From contig CADASG010000001.1 of NCBI GenBank assembly GCA_902790475.1, positions 1-64,000 on the forward strand: a stretch of 64,000 bases of DNA, read 5' to 3'. Position numbers and translations under genes: made by a program. Shown here piece after piece: positions 15,980 through 23,200 of this stretch. The first letter of the stretch is position 1; each line of letters starts with the position of its first letter. A model generated the notes under the pieces. It did not search any database. It saw only the letters and a list, made by a program, of their open reading frames with translations, and had not been told where the DNA came from. This stretch comes from an uncultured Ruminococcus sp. GTDB taxonomy: Bacteria; Bacillota; Clostridia; Oscillospirales; Acutalibacteraceae.

Positions 15980-16030
15980 TTGCATTGTGTGCAGTGCGGC
16001 AAATCCTTGCGGTGAAAGCCGCCATAATGT
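15980..16030 (+). promoter_or_regulatory. probable S6:S18 autoregulatory leader structure
   Basis: The rpsF 5' leader can fold with an outer stem (GCATT at 15982-15986 with AATGT at 16026-16030) and an inner stem (GCGGC at 15996-16000 with GCCGC at 16018-16022). The internal sequence TGCGGTGAAAG (16008-16018) resembles the GGTGAAA stretch of the 16S rRNA platform where S6 and S18 bind. An mRNA motif that mimics this site and lets the S6:S18 complex repress its own operon is known for rpsF leaders. The match here is by eye. Confidence 0.5.
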
Positions 16031-16050
16031 CCAGAAGGAGGTGCAAAGAA

Positions 16051-16347
16051 ATGGCAGTAACTGCGAATTATGAGACAGTCATGATTATCTCAATGAAAAA
16101 GGGCGAGGAAGGTATCCAGGCTCTTGTTGAAAAGTTCAAGTCTCTCATTGAGGAGCGTGCCACTCTTAAGAATGTTGACGAATGGGGCAAGAGAAAGCTT
16201 GCTTACCTCATCAACAAGGAAAGTGAAGGCTACTATGTTCTCTTTGATTTCGAGAGCACAGCCGAGTTCCCTGCGGAGCTTGACCGTCGCTACAGAATCA
16301 CCGAGGGCGTAATCCGTTCTATGATCATCAAAAAGGAAGACGAATAA
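16051..16347 (+). CDS. rpsF: 30S ribosomal protein S6
   Basis: The start is the ATG at 16051 (MAVTANYETV), set by AGAAGGAGGTG. Longer in-frame readings run back into the promoter and leader. The 98-residue protein shows the family pattern YETVMIIS near the N-terminus, WGKRKLAYLINKESEGYYVL in the middle and RYRITEGVIRSMIIKKE at the end. S6 binds the central domain of 16S rRNA as a heterodimer with S18, encoded two genes downstream. Length and order rpsF-ssb-rpsR are standard for bacteria. Confidence 0.97.
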   Translation: MAVTANYETVMIISMKKGEEGIQALVEKFKSLIEERATLKNVDEWGKRKLAYLINKESEGYYVLFDFESTAEFPAELDRRYRITEGVIRSMIIKKEDE

Positions 16348-16389
16348 TCACATTGTAGGGCAAAGCCCGAATCACGAAAGGAAAAAGCT

Positions 16390-16941
16390 ATGTTAAACCG
16401 AGTAATCTTAATGGGTCGTTTGGTATCCGACCCCGAGTTAAAGACCACGCCTTCAGGCGTAAGCGTAACTACGTTCCGCATCGCGGTAGACCGCAGCTAT
16501 GTTAAGGCAGGCGAGGAGCGCAAGGCGGATTTCTTTGACATCGTTTGTTGGAGACAGTCAGCCGAGTTCGTATGCCGTTATTTCGGCAAGGGCGCGCTGA
16601 TCGCTGTTGAGGGTCAGCTTCAAAGCCGCACATATCAGGCGAAGGACGGCTCCAACCGCTATGTTGTAGAGGTTGTGGCGGATAACGTTTCATTCACCGG
16701 AGAGCGCCGTGAAAACGCGGGCGGCTACGGCGGAAACCAAGGATATCAAAGCCAGGGCTACGGCAGCCAGAGCTACGGCTCTCAAAGCTACGGCGGTCAG
16801 GGTTACGGAAACCAGACTTATCAGCAGCCTGCTCCCATGCAGCCCGCACCCGTTCAGCCTGAGGCGCAGCCCGCGTCATATCAAAGCGGCTCCAACGCCG
16901 ATTTCCAGGATATGCCGCTGGACGACGACCTTCCGTTTTAA
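16390..16941 (+). CDS. ssb: single-stranded DNA-binding protein
   Basis: A 183-residue SSB. The OB-fold (residues 1-105) begins MLNRVILMGRLVSDPELKTT and contains FFDIVCWRQSAEFVCRYFGK. A flexible linker with repeated Gly-Tyr-Gly-Ser-Gln units and a Pro/Gln-rich part follows. The acidic tail ends DDDLPF, the docking peptide for replication and repair partners. It protects single-stranded DNA in replication, recombination and repair. It lies between rpsF and rpsR with good ribosome sites and shares their promoter. Confidence 0.97.
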   Translation: MLNRVILMGRLVSDPELKTTPSGVSVTTFRIAVDRSYVKAGEERKADFFDIVCWRQSAEFVCRYFGKGALIAVEGQLQSRTYQAKDGSNRYVVEVVADNVSFTGERRENAGGYGGNQGYQSQGYGSQSYGSQSYGGQGYGNQTYQQPAPMQPAPVQPEAQPASYQSGSNADFQDMPLDDDLPF

Positions 16942-17006
16942 CTGTAAAGCTTTAATGAACTGACAACAACGTTTTTACATTATTCTCACCGAAAGGAGAA
17001 ATCAAA

Positions 17007-17243
17007 ATGGCTGACAGACCTAATCGCGGCAGAAAGTCTCGCAAGAAAGTTTGCGGCTTCTGCGTAGATAAAGTAGAGCATATCGACTACAAGGATATCG
17101 CGCGTCTCCGCCGTTACATGTCCGAGAGAGGCAAGATCCTGCCCCGCCGTGTTACCGGTACCTGCGCGAGACATCAGCGTGAGCTGACCACTTCGATCAA
17201 GCGTGCGCGTCACCTTGCGCTGCTCCCCTACACAGCAGACTAA
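17007..17243 (+). CDS. rpsR: 30S ribosomal protein S18
   Basis: A 78-residue basic protein with the conserved [20 protein letters not shown] and [20 protein letters not shown] segments. The N-terminal CGFC near residue 17 forms, together with the later Cys, the residues often seen in zinc-containing S18 variants. It binds 16S rRNA with S6 and, as a complex, probably represses this operon through the leader at 15980-16030. It starts after GAAAGGAG and is the last gene before a strong terminator. Confidence 0.97.
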   Translation: MADRPNRGRKSRKKVCGFCVDKVEHIDYKDIARLRRYMSERGKILPRRVTGTCARHQRELTTSIKRARHLALLPYTAD

Positions 17244-17255
17244 ATTTTTCGATCC

Positions 17256-17288
17256 GCAGAGGAACCGTTTCGGCTCCTCTGTTTTTTA
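17256..17288 (+). terminator. rpsF operon terminator
   Basis: CAGAGGA (17257-17263) pairs with TCCTCTG (17275-17281), followed by TTTTTTATT. Confidence 0.9.
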
Positions 17289-17295
17289 TTGCGAA

Positions 17296-17327
17296 CACCC
17301 CTCTGCCAAAGCCTTGGCGGAGGGGTG
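17296..17327. repeat. long perfect hairpin, repeat-like
   Basis: CACCCCTC-T-GCCAA pairs with TTGGC-G-GAGGGGTG around a 4-nt loop, a 13-bp stem with one mismatch and no U-run on either side. It lies between the rpsR terminator and the stop of the ABC permease. The missing U-run argues against a simple terminator. It may be a dispersed palindromic repeat or a 3'-end-protecting hairpin for the permease mRNA. Confidence 0.5.
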
Positions 17328-17333
17328 ACGCCT

Positions 17334-18278
17334 TTAATCTTTTCTTTTGGATGTCACGCGGTATACGATGATGTTGAGCGCAGTAAACAGGGCGATCACA
17401 GCGGCAGTGTAGAGCAACATAAAGCTCGTGTCCGCCTCATTGCCGAAGATTTTGAGCTTTAATGCGAACATTTCCCTTGCCTGAGCGGCAAATGCACCGT
17501 GATCCGCACCGTTCAGCGCCTTGTCGATGTTGTCAATGGCAGGGGTGACAAGCACGCTTCGTATCATGGCGGCAATGTGCGAGCCGGGAACAAGATTCAC
17601 TACGGTCTGAACATTTTCGTCAAATTGCGAAACCGGGATATAAGCGCCCACGATAAAGCCGATGGAGGTAGATACCAGCACGCTGAACGCGCTGAAAGTG
17701 GAGCTTTTCTTAAAGAAGCTGACAAATAACATCAGCACTATCGTTCCCGATACGGAGCCGAGCAGCGTCAGCGCGTATGTTTGCAGCATTTGCGGTACCG
17801 TTAAACAGAAGGTTCCGGTCGCAGCCAAAAATACATAGCCTGCGCTGAGCAGGACGGAACTTGTGATAAAGGTGCAGGCTACCGAACCTAAAAAGTAGGA
17901 CATGACAACGGTGCTGCCGTGTACGGCTGAGGCGCGGTAATCAAAGTCGATCTTATCCTCCCGGTCTTTTACCATCAGGTTCAAGGTGTTCAGAGCCACC
18001 GTGACCACTGAGGTGCCGATCACTCCCGACACCAGCCATGAATTGACCAGTGCTTCAATATCTGCTTTGTTCACCAAGTTTTTCACCGCTGCCAGCTGTT
18101 CGTTGATGACGTCCACATAATTGGCTTTTAAAAACAACAGATACAGCGTCAGTACAATGATTTGGGTCAGGAGCGACAACAGGATCGCCATTCTGTCTTT
18201 GGCATATACTTTTATGTTTCGCAGCGTCATGCTGCTGAGAACGCGAAAGCTTTTCATTTTATCGGTCATATCAGTCAC
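17334..18278 (-). CDS. ABC-2 type transporter permease
   Basis: A 314-residue permease with about six membrane helices, starting MTDMTDKMKSFRVLSSMTLR. It belongs to the ABC-2 group (DrrB/YhgE/NodJ-like): an N-terminal helix, then an ectodomain with predicted helices (QLAAVKNLVNKADIEALVNS), then a five-helix core. The partner ATPase is encoded just upstream and the two overlap by 8 bp, so they form one exporter, probably for a drug, antimicrobial peptide or lipid. The substrate cannot be read from sequence. The LytTR/DUF3021 pair just upstream is separated by a terminator. Confidence 0.82.
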   Translation of the reverse strand: MTDMTDKMKSFRVLSSMTLRNIKVYAKDRMAILLSLLTQIIVLTLYLLFLKANYVDVINEQLAAVKNLVNKADIEALVNSWLVSGVIGTSVVTVALNTLNLMVKDREDKIDFDYRASAVHGSTVVMSYFLGSVACTFITSSVLLSAGYVFLAATGTFCLTVPQMLQTYALTLLGSVSGTIVLMLFVSFFKKSSTFSAFSVLVSTSIGFIVGAYIPVSQFDENVQTVVNLVPGSHIAAMIRSVLVTPAIDNIDKALNGADHGAFAAQAREMFALKLKIFGNEADTSFMLLYTAAVIALFTALNIIVYRVTSKRKD

Positions 18279-19182
18279 CCAGTCTCTTTCCGGTTACGTT
18301 CATAAATACGTCGTCCATATTGCCCTTGATAAACTCAAAATCATCAATTTGACTGTATTTTTTTAACAGAGCCGCGGCTTTTTTGCTGTCTGAAAGCTTA
18401 ATGTCATAGCAATCCGTATGATAGGTGAATTCTGCGTTTTCTTCGGTCAGCACGGCGTCGTTTGCTCTGTTTTGCTCTGTGTACCACAGCAGGCGGTTGC
18501 CGGCGTATTTTTGCTTGAGTTTGTGCGGTGTATCGTTCGCGGCGATTTGTCCGTTGTCCAGAATCACGACCTTGTCGCACAGCGCGGTTTCTTCCATATA
18601 GTGCGTAGTTAAAAAGACGGTCAGCCCTGTTTCGCGGCGCAGCTTGTGAATTGCGTCCCAAACAACGTTGCGCGTCATTGGGTCAAGTCCCGTGGTCGGC
18701 TCGTCCAAAAACAAGAGCTTGGGGTGATTCAGCAGTGCTCTTGCTATGTCAACGCGCCGCTTTTGACCTCCGCTGAGCTTTTCGTATCGGCGGTCCATTA
18801 TCTCACCGAGCGCAAAGGTTTCGGCAATATCCTCGATACGCTGATTGCGGTTTATGCGGCTGAGACCGTAGTAGCCGGCACGGGAAACAAGGTTTTCTCT
18901 TACTGTCAGCTGTTTATCCAGTACGGTATCCTGAAATACTATTCCGATTTGTCCGCGGATTTTGTCTGCATCTTTGTCGAGATCGCAGCCGCCGATTTGT
19001 ACCCTTCCTGCGGTTTTTTCCAGCACTGTGCAGAGAATATTTATGGTCGTGCTCTTGCCTGCGCCGTTGACGCCCAAAAACGCAAAGAAGGAGCCTTCCT
19101 CCACCGCAAAGCTTACGTCTCGAACGGCACTGACATTTTTGTAGTTTTTTACAAGATGTTCAACTTCGATCATATTTTTCAT
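18271..19182 (-). CDS. ABC transporter ATP-binding protein (DrrA-like)
   Basis: The start is the ATG at 19182 (MKNMIEVEHLVKNYKN), chosen because AGGAGG lies at correct spacing. The longer reading from 19224 runs through that site. The 303-residue protein has Walker A GVNGAGKST, Q-loop GIVFQD, signature LSGGQKRRVDIARAL and Walker B LLFLDEPTTGLDP followed by the H-loop LTTHYMEE. The C-terminal 80 residues form the small regulatory domain seen in daunorubicin-type exporters. With the overlapping permease it makes an efflux transporter. The promoter is not clear. The gene begins just beyond the terminator of the LytTR operon. Confidence 0.88.
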   Translation of the reverse strand: MKNMIEVEHLVKNYKNVSAVRDVSFAVEEGSFFAFLGVNGAGKSTTINILCTVLEKTAGRVQIGGCDLDKDADKIRGQIGIVFQDTVLDKQLTVRENLVSRAGYYGLSRINRNQRIEDIAETFALGEIMDRRYEKLSGGQKRRVDIARALLNHPKLLFLDEPTTGLDPMTRNVVWDAIHKLRRETGLTVFLTTHYMEETALCDKVVILDNGQIAANDTPHKLKQKYAGNRLLWYTEQNRANDAVLTEENAEFTYHTDCYDIKLSDSKKAAALLKKYSQIDDFEFIKGNMDDVFMNVTGKRLGD

Positions 19183-19230
19183 TTGATCTCCTCCTGACAG
19201 CGTTATAATAACATACGATCGCAAAGAAAA

Positions 19231-19275
19231 AAAGACATCTTACACCAAGTTGCAGAAAACAAGGTGTAAGATGCA
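19231..19275 (-). terminator. terminator of the LytTR-DUF3021 operon
   Basis: On the minus strand CATCTTACACC (19273-19263) pairs perfectly with GGTGTAAGATG (19246-19236), followed by TCTTTTTTTC. It separates the regulator pair from the ABC genes downstream. Confidence 0.88.
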
Positions 19276-19295
19276 TATATTGCCGCTAAGCTGCA

Positions 19296-19733
19296 TTATT
19301 CATCACTGTTAAACTCCTTTAGCGCGTCATTGATGTTTTTAGCCGTGCTTTTCTGTACCAGCGCAGAAAAAAACCACACCAACAGATACACACCCAAGAC
19401 CATTGATGCAACGATCAGGCAGCCGGATATATTACCGAACCATCCCAGCAGATGTCCCTCAAACAGCACGATCGCTTCTATACAGCAAAAATGCAGCGCT
19501 GCACGGAAGTAAAACTGTTTTTTGGTCGGCTCATCACGAAAGTAAAGCAAAAACGAAGGAAGTGAAGTCAGAAGTCCCGTCAGCATCATGATCCACGGAA
19601 AATCTGCGCTGATAATACTTCCGAAGTTTCCGAAAACAGTGTTGACCAGTGAAATAACAAACATCACACAGACGGTGATAATAAAAAACTGAATTAGCGC
19701 GAAACGCAATGCGTCCTTAAATTGTTCACTCAT
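19296..19733 (-). CDS. DUF3021 family membrane protein
   Basis: A 145-residue protein with four predicted membrane helices (FALIQFFIITVCVMFVISLV; FPWIMMLTGLLTSLPSFLLY; FRAALHFCCIEAIVLFEGHL; CLIVASMVLGVYLLVWFFSA). Length and layout match DUF3021, a family almost always encoded next to a LytTR-domain regulator, as here. It is thought to act as a membrane partner that inhibits or tunes the regulator. It starts 9 nt after the LytTR gene, so the two form an operon that ends at a strong terminator. Confidence 0.85.
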   Translation of the reverse strand: MSEQFKDALRFALIQFFIITVCVMFVISLVNTVFGNFGSIISADFPWIMMLTGLLTSLPSFLLYFRDEPTKKQFYFRAALHFCCIEAIVLFEGHLLGWFGNISGCLIVASMVLGVYLLVWFFSALVQKSTAKNINDALKEFNSDE

Positions 19734-19742
19734 GCAAATCCC

Positions 19743-20183
19743 TCACATTCCCAATAGTTTTTTCAGATTCTTGACGTACTGACGGCTGATAATAACAGTT
19801 TCACCGTTTGTAAGCCTTGCCTCAAAGCGGCTGTTGACAGATGGAGATACCGCCTTGACCTTGCCGATGTTGAGTATCATCCCTTTGGAGCAGCGAAACA
19901 GCTTGGTACCCCTGAATTTTTCCTCAAACTCGTAAAGCCTGAGCTTGGTTTCGTAAACGTCCTGTTGTAAGTAGATATAGGTTTTGCTGTCTACGGACTC
20001 AATGTAGAAAATATCTCTGACCGGGATCTGATAGGTTTTGCCGTCCTTGACGCCCAGGGTCATTGCCTCGCTCTGCTGCAGCTTTTCTACAATGGCAACT
20101 ACCTCGCTGTCGATCGCGTGACAACGCACCACGATTTCCTGTTCGGCATCCTTGTCAATTTGCATGACCGTAACTTTGAACAT
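19743..20183 (-). CDS. LytTR domain transcriptional regulator
   Basis: I place the start at the ATG at 20183 (MFKVTVMQIDKDAEQEIVVR), directly after GGAGGTGAGCGG. The longer reading to 20276 passes through the promoter area. The 146-residue protein has a short N-terminal domain and a C-terminal LytTR DNA-binding domain (about residues 45-146). Recognisable landmarks are IPVRDIFYIESVDSKTYIY, KLRLYEFEEKF and LFRCSKGMILNIGKVKAVSP. It has no receiver domain, like the LytTR regulators paired with DUF3021. Targets are unknown. The ABC exporter at 17334-19182 is the nearest candidate. Confidence 0.88.
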   Translation of the reverse strand: MFKVTVMQIDKDAEQEIVVRCHAIDSEVVAIVEKLQQSEAMTLGVKDGKTYQIPVRDIFYIESVDSKTYIYLQQDVYETKLRLYEFEEKFRGTKLFRCSKGMILNIGKVKAVSPSVNSRFEARLTNGETVIISRQYVKNLKKLLGM

Positions 20184-20284
20184 CCGCTCACCTCCGAAAA
20201 CAGTATAGCACAGCAATCCGGTATTGTAAACCTGACAGGTGAGATCACCCGTTGTTACGCGAAACAGAGCTGTCAAAAAACATA

Positions 20285-20313
20285 TTGACTTTTCAAAAAA
20301 CTTGTGATATAGT
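20285..20313 (+). promoter_or_regulatory. promoter of the small membrane protein gene
   Basis: TTGACT (20285-20290), a 17-nt spacer and TATAGT (20308-20313), 54 nt before the start at 20367. Confidence 0.65.
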
Positions 20314-20366
20314 ATCCGTAATCACAGGATATATACCCTTTTTCAGAGTCTGTTTGGAGGATTATC

Positions 20367-20555
20367 ATGGGTGTTATTGTTTTTATTATTCTGTTACTCA
20401 TCGTTGCTGTTGTTATCGGTCTGGGCATTGTGCGGGTCAATAATACAAACTTCCGCACGGGTGCCGGAATGTTTAAAAGCAGCGAGTATAATCTTGATGA
20501 AAAGGATGAATTTTCCGATAAGGATTACTACGACGGGAACGGCCTGTTTCGTTAA
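20367..20555 (+). CDS. small single-pass membrane protein, unknown function
   Basis: A 62-residue protein beginning MGVIVFIILLLIVAVVIGLG: one N-terminal membrane helix and then a hydrophilic, acidic tail rich in Asp/Glu/Asn (SSEYNLDEKDEFSDKDYYDG). A strong ribosome site (TTGGAGG) and a promoter lie upstream and a terminator downstream, so it is a genuine single-gene unit and not chance. A second overlapping frame starting 4 nt later is its shadow. The function is unknown to me. The acidic C-terminal tail would face the cytoplasm or cell surface depending on topology. Confidence 0.75.
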   Translation: MGVIVFIILLLIVAVVIGLGIVRVNNTNFRTGAGMFKSSEYNLDEKDEFSDKDYYDGNGLFR

Positions 20556-20587
20556 TTAGGTATTGTTAAGTTAAAACAGATATTAAA

Positions 20588-20611
20588 AAGGAGACCTTTT
20601 CGGTCTCCTTA
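20588..20611. terminator. terminator between convergent small genes
   Basis: AAGGAGACC (20588-20596) pairs perfectly with GGTCTCCTT (20602-20610). A-rich on the left, it probably serves both the + strand small membrane protein and the minus-strand gene whose stop it touches. Confidence 0.75.
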
Positions 20612-20815
20612 AAGTTTAAAATCTTCGGCTGTATATGTGCCGCGCAGTGTGACGGTGCGCGGTACGCGCATAAGCGGATCATAATCGAAGGCGCGGCATT
20701 TGCCGTCAATGATTTGCTTGGATTTTTTGCAGGCGAAAGCGCCGTTGTCCAACACTGAATTTCCGCAGTAGCTGCAATCGGGACTGATGTTTTTGCCGAA
20801 ATATTTGTTTTTCAC
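20609..20815 (-). CDS. small cysteine-rich protein, unknown function
   Basis: A 68-residue protein, MKNKYFGKNISPDCSYCGNS, with four cysteines in the pattern CxxC...C...C (CSYC near residues 14-17, FACKK near 29, GKCRAF near 39), a likely zinc or metal site. The rest is basic with a predicted beta tail (RVPRTVTLRGTYTAEDF). It is preceded by AGGTGA. Related short proteins are common in Ruminococcaceae genomes as far as I recall, but no function is established. It stands alone, convergent with the small membrane gene and divergent from pgeF. Confidence 0.65.
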   Translation of the reverse strand: MKNKYFGKNISPDCSYCGNSVLDNGAFACKKSKQIIDGKCRAFDYDPLMRVPRTVTLRGTYTAEDFKL

Positions 20816-20904
20816 CTGACATCACCTCGTATTTTGATTGTATCACATAAATCGTTACTTGGCAAGAATATTTTGTCACTTATGATATTATTCGGAGGTC
20901 TTTT

Positions 20905-21735
20905 TTGAATTTTACATCTAAAACCATGGCGCTGCAAAACGCCGATACCGTTCCGTATCTCACTTATAATTCTTTGTCGGAATTAAATTTTATAAAGCAC
21001 GCTTTTTCAACGCGTTTGGGCGGTGTGTCCTCGGGTGAGTTTTCTTCTATGAATCTTGCCTTTAACCGAAACGACGACCCGGATCGTGTTACCGAGAATT
21101 ACAAGCGGCTTTGTCACAGCGCAGGCTTTGAGTTTGACAGCCTCACCGCTTCCGCGCAGGATCACCACACCTTCGTCCGCGCAGTCACGCAGGCTGACAG
21201 GGGAGTCGGTATATATAAACCGCGCGATATGGAGAGCGTAGACGCGCTGATCACCAATGAACCCGGCGTTACCTTGGTAACTTATTACGCCGACTGCACA
21301 CCGCTGTTTTTTGTCGATACCGAAAACAGGGCGATCGGTTTGGCGCACGCCGGCTGGAGGGGTACCGCAGGCAGGATAGGGGAGAAGGTCGTGAAAAAAA
21401 TGACCTCTCTTTACGGTTCCGATCCTGAGAATATCGTCGCTGCGATCGGTCCCGCCATATCCGTCTGCTGTTACGAGGTAGACGAACCCTGCGCCCGTCA
21501 TTTTCTTGCCATGAAGGATCTGGATCCCGCGCAATTTGTCTTTCCGAAAAACGGCGGAAAGTATATGCTTGACCTCTTGGAATGCAATCGTCAGATATTA
21601 ATGAATGCAGGTGTTCCTTCCGAAAACATTACCTTATCGGATCTGTGTACCAACTGCAACAGTGATTTGTTGTGGAGCCACCGCGCAACAGGCGGTAAGC
21701 GCGGAGCGATGTGCGCGTTTCTGTGCTTAAAATAA
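20905..21735 (+). CDS. pgeF: purine nucleoside phosphorylase / laccase-domain protein (YfiH, PgeF family)
   Basis: A 276-residue protein starting with TTG at 20905 after GGAGGT. Landmarks of the family are FSTRLGGVSSGEF near the N-terminus, SAQDHHTFVRAV, the metal-site cysteine and histidine segments TYYADCTPLFFVD and GLAHAGWRGTAGR, and DLCTNCNSDLLWSHR near the end. Family members act on adenosine/inosine and edit peptidoglycan precursors wrongly carrying serine. The gene converges on the RluA-type synthase and overlaps it by 9 bp at the 3' end. Confidence 0.92.
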   Translation: MNFTSKTMALQNADTVPYLTYNSLSELNFIKHAFSTRLGGVSSGEFSSMNLAFNRNDDPDRVTENYKRLCHSAGFEFDSLTASAQDHHTFVRAVTQADRGVGIYKPRDMESVDALITNEPGVTLVTYYADCTPLFFVDTENRAIGLAHAGWRGTAGRIGEKVVKKMTSLYGSDPENIVAAIGPAISVCCYEVDEPCARHFLAMKDLDPAQFVFPKNGGKYMLDLLECNRQILMNAGVPSENITLSDLCTNCNSDLLWSHRATGGKRGAMCAFLCLK

Positions 21736-22692
21736 TTCCTTGTCGGAAATATAATCCGAGAACCAAACCTTATCGACGCAGTATTCCTTTCCGTTCAGGT
21801 AGTTGAGGATACCGGCGTCTGAGGTGAAATCAAACTTCAGCTTATAGCTGTACAGCGCCTGAAAGCGAAAGCCGTCGGGCGCTTTTTTGCCCTTGCCGTA
21901 TTTGCTGTCGCCGACCAGCGGATGTCCGATCGAAGCCATGTGCGCCCTTATCTGGTGCGTTCTGCCTGTCAGCAGCTCCGTCTCCGCTAAGCTGAATCTT
22001 CCGTTGCTTTTCAGCACGCGGTATTTCGTCCTGATCTCCTTGCTGCCTTCAACGGGCGTTTTGTGAACCTTTACCATATTTTTACTTTCGTTTTTGGTTA
22101 TAAACCCGGTCAGCGTGTCGCTTTCTTTTTTCGGCTTGCCGTATACTAAACAGAGATAATACTTTTTTAACTCGCGGTTTTTCATCTTTGCGTTTAATAT
22201 GCGCAGGCTTTCCGCGTTTTTGGCGGCAATAACGATTCCGCCTGTGTTGCGGTCGATGCGGTTGACCGTGGCGGGAGTGAAGGCTTTGTCGCGTTCGGGA
22301 TCGTATTCTCCCTTATCGTACAGATAGTGAAGAACGCGGCTGACAAGTGAATCAAAGTGATAAGTCTTGTCCGGGTGTACGATAACGCCCGGCTTTTTGT
22401 CTATAAGCATAAGGTTTTCGTCCTCATACACGATGTTGAGCGAGGTAGGCGCCTTTAAAAAGTCATAGTGTTTTTCCTGTGAAGCCTCAAAAAACTCGTC
22501 CTTTATGTAAAAGGTGAGCAAGTCTCCTTCGTGAAGCATTGTGTCTATATCGCACTTTTTGCCGTTGAGCTTTACGCATTTTTTGCGGATATACTTGTAC
22601 ATCAGCGATTTCGGCATGGTGCGAAACCGCTTTTGCAAAAACTTGTCAAGCCGTTGATTTGCTTCGTTTTGATTTACAGTCAGTGTTCTCAT
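21727..22692 (-). CDS. RluA-family RNA pseudouridine synthase
   Basis: A 321-residue protein. Residues 1-75 form an S4-like RNA-binding domain (NQRLDKFLQKRFRTMPKSLM). The catalytic domain has IDKKPGVIVHPD and the active-site motif VNRIDRNTGGIVIAAKN (Asp in 'RID' is the catalytic aspartate), then GRTHQIRAHMASIGHPLVGD. It isomerises uridine in rRNA or tRNA. The specific site (RluC or RluD-like) cannot be told by eye. RluD family motif HRLD is replaced here by NRID, which is seen in several Clostridia homologues. It converges on pgeF. Confidence 0.93.
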   Translation of the reverse strand: MRTLTVNQNEANQRLDKFLQKRFRTMPKSLMYKYIRKKCVKLNGKKCDIDTMLHEGDLLTFYIKDEFFEASQEKHYDFLKAPTSLNIVYEDENLMLIDKKPGVIVHPDKTYHFDSLVSRVLHYLYDKGEYDPERDKAFTPATVNRIDRNTGGIVIAAKNAESLRILNAKMKNRELKKYYLCLVYGKPKKESDTLTGFITKNESKNMVKVHKTPVEGSKEIRTKYRVLKSNGRFSLAETELLTGRTHQIRAHMASIGHPLVGDSKYGKGKKAPDGFRFQALYSYKLKFDFTSDAGILNYLNGKEYCVDKVWFSDYISDKELF

Positions 22693-22793
22693 AACTCACG
22701 CTCCGTTTTGTTCTGTTATCATACTACAGCATTTCATAAAAAATTTCAAGCACACTTTTGAAGCTTCCGCGTAGTTTAGTAGAGGGTGATACA

Positions 22794-22937
22794 GTGAGAT
22801 GCTGCAAAACAAAGGTCAAATCGGCAGTCTGTTTCGGACTGGGGCTGCTTGCAGCCACTGTGCTGCCGACCAAGTGGGTATTGGTGGTAGCCGCCGTCGC
22901 GCTTGTCGCGGTCAGCCTTTTATGTATTCGGAGGTAA
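22794..22937 (+). CDS. 47-residue membrane protein upstream of and coupled to spoVM
   Basis: A GTG at 22794 (after AGAGGGTGAT) opens 47 codons ending TAA at 22937. The protein begins with a basic, Cys-containing N-terminus (VRCCKTKVKSA) and then has two hydrophobic stretches (CFGLGLLAATVLP and VLVVAAVALVAVSLL). The codons look native for this genome. The last codons and stop (CGG AGG TAA) form the ribosome site of the next gene, spoVM, six nt ahead, so the two are translationally coupled. I do not recognise the family. The coupling suggests expression in the mother cell during sporulation. Confidence 0.6.
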   Translation: MRCCKTKVKSAVCFGLGLLAATVLPTKWVLVVAAVALVAVSLLCIRR

Positions 22938-22942
22938 GCTTT

Positions 22943-23032
22943 ATGAAGGTTGTGTTGATTGAAAATCCAAAGGTGCTGTCGGTCATTTTACGTAAAATTT
23001 ACGGTATAAAAAAAGTAAAGCAGGACATTTGA
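22943..23032 (+). CDS. spoVM: stage V sporulation protein M (SpoVM), 29 residues
   Basis: A 29-codon gene at 22943-23032, too short for ordinary gene calling. Compared from memory with the 26-residue B. subtilis SpoVM, it shares Met1, Lys2, Ile6, Pro9, Lys10, Leu12, Ile15, Arg17 and Gly21 without a gap, including the essential proline. The predicted fold is an amphipathic helix after Pro9 (KVLSVILRKIYG) with a basic end. SpoVM senses the curvature of the forespore outer membrane and anchors SpoIVA, which is encoded about 5 kb downstream in this window. A perfect ribosome site (CGGAGGT) lies 7 nt upstream inside the previous gene, and a terminator follows. The match of conserved positions plus context makes this confident. 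Confidence 0.85.
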   Translation: MKVVLIENPKVLSVILRKIYGIKKVKQDI

Positions 23033-23074
23033 TACAAAGACATTAGGCATAATAAACAATACAAAATAAAGCAT

Positions 23075-23111
23075 GATGTGCATAGTGACAAAATCTATGC
23101 ACATCTGTTTT
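23075..23111 (+). terminator. terminator after spoVM
   Basis: GATGTGCATAG (23075-23085) pairs perfectly with CTATGCACATC (23095-23105), followed by TGTTTTA. Confidence 0.75.
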
Positions 23112-23116
23112 ATGTA

Positions 23117-23145
23117 TTGTATTTTTGGAAAGAATTTGATATAAT
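23117..23145 (+). promoter_or_regulatory. promoter of the dockerin/CBM26 gene
   Basis: TTGTAT (23117-23122), a 17-nt spacer and TATAAT (23140-23145), 55 nt before the start at 23201. An AAAGGAGGT ribosome site lies at about 23185-23193. Confidence 0.7.
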
Positions 23146-23200
23146 ATAGTTAGTAATGTAATATTGCATTATTACGGTAATTTAAAGGAGGTAATCTAAG

